Shown piece after piece: positions 60,801 through 64,000 of a stretch of DNA of 64,000 bases. How positions within the stretch are numbered: position 1 is the stretch's first letter; each line of letters starts with the position of its first letter. This stretch comes from Rhodamnia argentea. Its lineage: Eukaryota; Streptophyta; Magnoliopsida; Myrtales; Myrtaceae. Under the pieces are notes generated by a model that made no database searches, was not told the DNA's origin, and saw only the letters and a list, made by a program, of their open reading frames with translations. The DNA lies in the NCBI RefSeq assembly GCF_020921035.1, contig NC_063160.1, positions 516,501 to 580,500 of the forward strand. Direction: 5' to 3'. The position numbers were made by a program, and so were the translations under genes.

Positions 60801-61816
60801 GGCAGCTGAAGTGGAGAGCTTTGGGGTCGACCGTCGGCAGGTTTGGTTTGGGCTACCCTGAATTTCCATCCATCTTGGATTTTACATACCTTCCTTCCTT
60901 CGCTAACGTTTTCAAACGGATTATTTACGGTCCGACTTTTCAATTTGTAATTTAACTTTGTAAAACAGTCTTAATAATTCTATCATCGCTGCGAAAAATT
61001 TTATTTGTACTTTGTGCTAATCTCCTGTAAAAGATTATATAAATACTAGTGGCTTAAAAACGCGCCATGGGTGTACCTAAAAATGAAGAGGATTAAAGGA
61101 CGCCTCGAGTATTTTCAAAGAAACAATTCATCGATTATGTCCGGATGCATCATAATAAAATGTTTATGTCAAGCCTTTGAACTCTTCTTCATCACATCGT
61201 CTTCTCATCACGGCTTGAGCAAGCGCCGACAACTACCCTCATGCTTAACATAGAATCTACCTTGCCTGAGGATTCGAACACAGCGCGGCGTTTGGTCTGT
61301 TGACTTCACGCATGCATTGAAATAGGCACCGCGTGCATCACTTGTCAAATCCTATATGGTTGCTCAAGGGAATGCATTTCCATGACATACGCATTTAATT
61401 ACACGAAAAACATGTCCAATAACTTGCTTGAATCACATCACAGAAGGAACGTACTTCAATCTTTATGGATTAGATGTTACCATTGCAGCAAGAGGGTACT
61501 ATCGTTTGTCGATTTCTCACTAAAGAGAGGGGCATAACATGGTCGTTGAAAAGGTTTCTTTTAATGTTATCTTCCAAGCAGTTACTTATGTAAGGCTCTG
61601 GGCTTGGGCTAGGTTTAACCTACATGGATGGACCCCGTTACTCCTATACTCCCATAAAACCCAATAATTGCTGAGCAATTTGGATTTCGGTCCAGTTTTC
61701 TTGAAGAAACATTATTAGTTCGTTCGGGCGAGCATGGCATTTTGTTAAGGAGATGTAACCGAGGGAAGTATTGATAAGCAGAAATAGCTCAATCGCCATT
61801 TAGAGATGAAAAATTG
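60801..61816. other. Intergenic, no gene seen
   Basis: The first about 100 bp is the divergent promoter side of the SET gene. The rest has only short frames. The AG microsatellite at about 60761-60786 lies in the first intron of the SET gene. Confidence 0.45.
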
Positions 61817-62220
61817 GGAAATTACCGAAATAAATCATAAATCATTGCAATTGTGCTAACTCAATCTTAATTTTTTTTCTTTTTTTTTAATCAATTCAAT
61901 CCTAAATCTTTTATATTTGTGTCAATTCAGTCATTTGACTAGTTGATGCTGAAATGACACTTTCGGCATTGTTTGGACTTTTTCTCAATAATTTTTTAAT
62001 TTTTTATAATTCTTTTTCTTTTCTTTAGTTTTTTTGTCCAAACCCTAAGGGCTGGGACGCCCTCGCAGGATCAAGGGTTAGGGAAAAAAAAATTAAAGAA
62101 AAAAAAAAAAAATCATTGGAAAAGGTCCGCATCATCGGCTAGTTAAATGGATTGAATTGACATAAATATAAAAGATTTAGTATTGAATTTGCATAATTAC
62201 AATAAATTTAGTAATTTTTT
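61817..62220. mobile_element. MITE-like foldback element 1
   Basis: About 400 bp whose two ends are imperfect long inverted repeats. The best-matched arm is CTAAATCTTTTATATTTGTG (from about 61902), with its near-complement ending near 62180, plus outer arms of AAATTAC near each end. It has no coding capacity. The centre holds a small GC-rich hairpin (CCCTAAGGG...CAAGGGTTAGGG, about 62040-62085). A non-autonomous DNA transposon is the simplest reading. Confidence 0.6.
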
Positions 62221-62842
62221 TTTTTTTGAGTAATTCTCTCTTGGAAAATGTGGTCTTGCTTGTTCTTTCTTGGGCATATAAGTTTTTTTTCCAGCTCAAA
62301 TGACTATTTCTTATCTCCACTCAAGCAAAACATGTCTCCCATCTTATCTCTAAAGAAGGTCCGACTGATGGATAAGGTCAAAGATTGCATCTTTAGCGTT
62401 CCGTTGATTTCTGGGCTAAGCATAAAGCAAGAAGGAAGACGAGAGTAATCACCCGCTCACCACTATTCGGGGCCACAAGAAAGCCACCATACAAATCGTC
62501 TCGAATTGCAATTCTTATTCGTGAGCCCACTAATCATGTGGAGAATGACGGTCGCTTTAATGAAATTTCATCTTTAAAGTTTAACCGTGATTTATATTTT
62601 TAAAAAATCTTAGCAGAGCGCCTTTTTGCTTCATCTGATCATCCCCATCGTATGAAAGAAAGAGATAAGAAGGGTTTAATGGAGACATGCACAACAAAAA
62701 AGGGTTTATGTTCAAATGGTTGTGTGATTCTTCTTGATAATTCATTCGCGAAAATGCTTGGAAAAGTGGAGAAGGATTAAGTTTCTTGGAAATTTCTCTT
62801 TTCGACAAAGCTGATTATATGTGCAAGTTACAAAAAAAAAAA
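62221..62842. other. Spacer between foldback elements, no gene seen
   Basis: About 620 bp of unique-looking AT-rich sequence with short frames on both strands and no family features. Confidence 0.5.
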
Positions 62843-63361
62843 GGGTTAATACCATGAAAAACCCTAAACTGGTACACCTGTGACAAATTTACCCTAAATT
62901 ATTTTTTTGACCACGAAAAACCCCAAACCGGTACACCCGTGACAAATTTACCCCAAACTATTTTTTTGACCACCAAAAATCCTAAACTGGTATATATGTG
63001 ACAAATTTACCATAAACTAATTCTTTTGACCACGAAATACCCTAAACTGGTAAACCTATGACAAATTTACCCCAGTTAAATTGATTTAATATCACGAAAA
63101 ATCTTAAATTGATAAATCTGTGACAAGCAGATGGTCAAAACTCCATCTTGGTATACCTGTCAACTGTCATGTGTCACCAAATCAACGGTTTGTGAGTTAA
63201 ATTTAACGAAAATTAACGGAGGGTAAATTTGTCATATGTGTACCAGTTTAGGGTAAATTTGTCACAGGTATACCGGTTTGGAGTTTTATGTGGTCAAAAA
63301 AATAATTTGGGGTAAATTTGTCACAAGTGTACTGATTTGGGGTTTTCCATGGCATTAACCC
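62843..63361. mobile_element. Foldback DNA element with tandem-repeat inverted arms (519 bp)
   Basis: Starts GGGTTAATACCATG and ends with the near reverse complement CATGGCATTAACCC, so it has clear terminal inverted repeats. The left arm consists of about four tandem units of roughly 60 bp (core CTGGTACACCTGTGACAAAT). The right arm contains about three units in inverted orientation. Both ends abut poly-A runs (62832-62842 and 63364-63373) that could be an A-rich target duplication. It has no coding capacity. It resembles Mutator-like or foldback non-autonomous elements; the superfamily is not certain. Confidence 0.7.
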
Positions 63362-63537
63362 CCAAAAAAAAAAGGCCATATCTTTAAAGTAGTGCCTTTT
63401 AGTATACGATATACGTGTGATACCTCCAATAAACAAAAACTAAACATGTGAAATTCTTAATTATGATAACCAAATCCCACGTAGAATCGGAGAAACGAGA
63501 GAAAAAAGGATTGGAGCCATCAATTTAAAATTGCAAG

Positions 63538-63962
63538 GGAAATTTTCAAATGAGGGTTCAAATTGCCTTCTTTTTCTCAAATAAGTGTATGAAGTGGATA
63601 TTGTTATAAATAAGGATATGAAGTGGCCATATCAATCTAAAAAAAGAGCTCGACCCACCAGTTAGTTAGGGCATTTTCATAATTTGCTCTTTTTCCTTTT
63701 TTTCTTTTTCACTTTTGTTTTGTAGTTTAATTTGATTTAATTAAAATTAGTTTAAAATTGTATTTTGATGAAAACGCCCTTGATCATCTGAAATATTTAG
63801 TCGATCGATGTGGTCAACTCCTTACTTAAAATAATCATGGTCACTTCAAGCTCTTATTTGAAATTGTCATGCTACTTTAGGCCCTTATTTAAAATAAAGT
63901 TCACTTTAAGCCCCTATTTGAAAAAATGAGAATAATTCAGGCATCTATTTAGAATTTTCTCA
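63538..63962. mobile_element. Foldback-like element 3 with degenerate inverted arms
   Basis: Left arm elements (AAATTTTCAAATGAGGG, then AATAAGGATATGAAGTGGCC) reappear inverted on the right (CACTTTAAGCCCCTATTTG, ATTTAGAATTTTCTC). The right arm repeats an approximately 40-bp CTTATTT...CACTTTA unit two to three times. It has no coding capacity. The match is weaker than for the previous element, so the borders are approximate. Confidence 0.45.
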
Positions 63963-64000
63963 AATAGAGCCGCTTATAAGCCCGAGCAAGGAACATGAAC

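Noticed and set aside
1-64000. tRNA, rRNA, CRISPR or bacterial-type operons
   Set aside because: I saw no cloverleaf with a TTCGA box in proper context, no rRNA-like conserved blocks, and no spaced direct repeats. All genes are intron-containing or plant-specific.

Overview
This is nuclear DNA from a flowering plant, almost certainly a eudicot. The genes have many introns with GT/AG borders, intergenic DNA is AT-rich, 5' leaders carry CT/GA microsatellites, and the families are plant-specific (VQ, PLS-class PPR, ZF-HD, class III peroxidase, DYAD/AM1). Gene content cannot fix the species. A Myrtales-like genome is only a guess.

Layout from left to right. 2.3-6.1 kb (-): a DYAD/AMEIOTIC1-like meiosis-family gene with an internally duplicated C-terminal module. 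9.4-11.0 kb (-): a small peroxisomal hotdog acyl-CoA thioesterase. 13.6-14.3 kb (+): a VQ-motif protein like VQ31 with a 99-bp internal tandem duplication. 15.3-18.1 kb (-): an intronless PPR protein matching SLOW GROWTH 1 (At5g08490). 21.3-27.0 kb (+): a 12-exon CLPTM1 membrane protein like At5g08500. From memory these last three match neighbouring Arabidopsis loci At5g08480, At5g08490 and At5g08500, so this is an old conserved block. 28.8-32.0 kb: a decayed Copia element split by a Gypsy-type LTR-like segment. 33.9-37.7 kb (+): a PHD-finger protein of the MMD1/MS1 family, closest to At1g33420. 40.1-41.7 kb (+): a class III peroxidase like PER47. 42.1-44.4 kb (-): a second decayed Copia fragment. 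44.8-48.2 kb (+): an SFT2-type vesicle transport protein. 51.2-51.9 kb (-): a zinc-finger homeodomain factor. 53.8-56.1 kb (-): a LigB/DODA-type extradiol dioxygenase. 57.7-60.8 kb (-): a SETD6-like lysine methyltransferase. 61.8-64.0 kb: three consecutive inverted-repeat (foldback/MITE-like) elements, one built of about 60-bp tandem units.

The genes are unrelated housekeeping and regulatory functions and do not form a pathway. I reconstructed exon chains by hand. For CLPTM1, PHD, PER47, SFT2, LigB, SETD6-like and the thioesterase the exons sum to an uninterrupted frame with correct phases. The DYAD-like gene also closes in frame (548 codons), but its two 5'-most exons are less certain. The most unusual coding observation is the exon-level duplication in the DYAD-like gene. 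The most unusual non-coding one is the cluster of foldback elements at the right edge. I saw no novel multi-gene system, RNA gene or CRISPR array.
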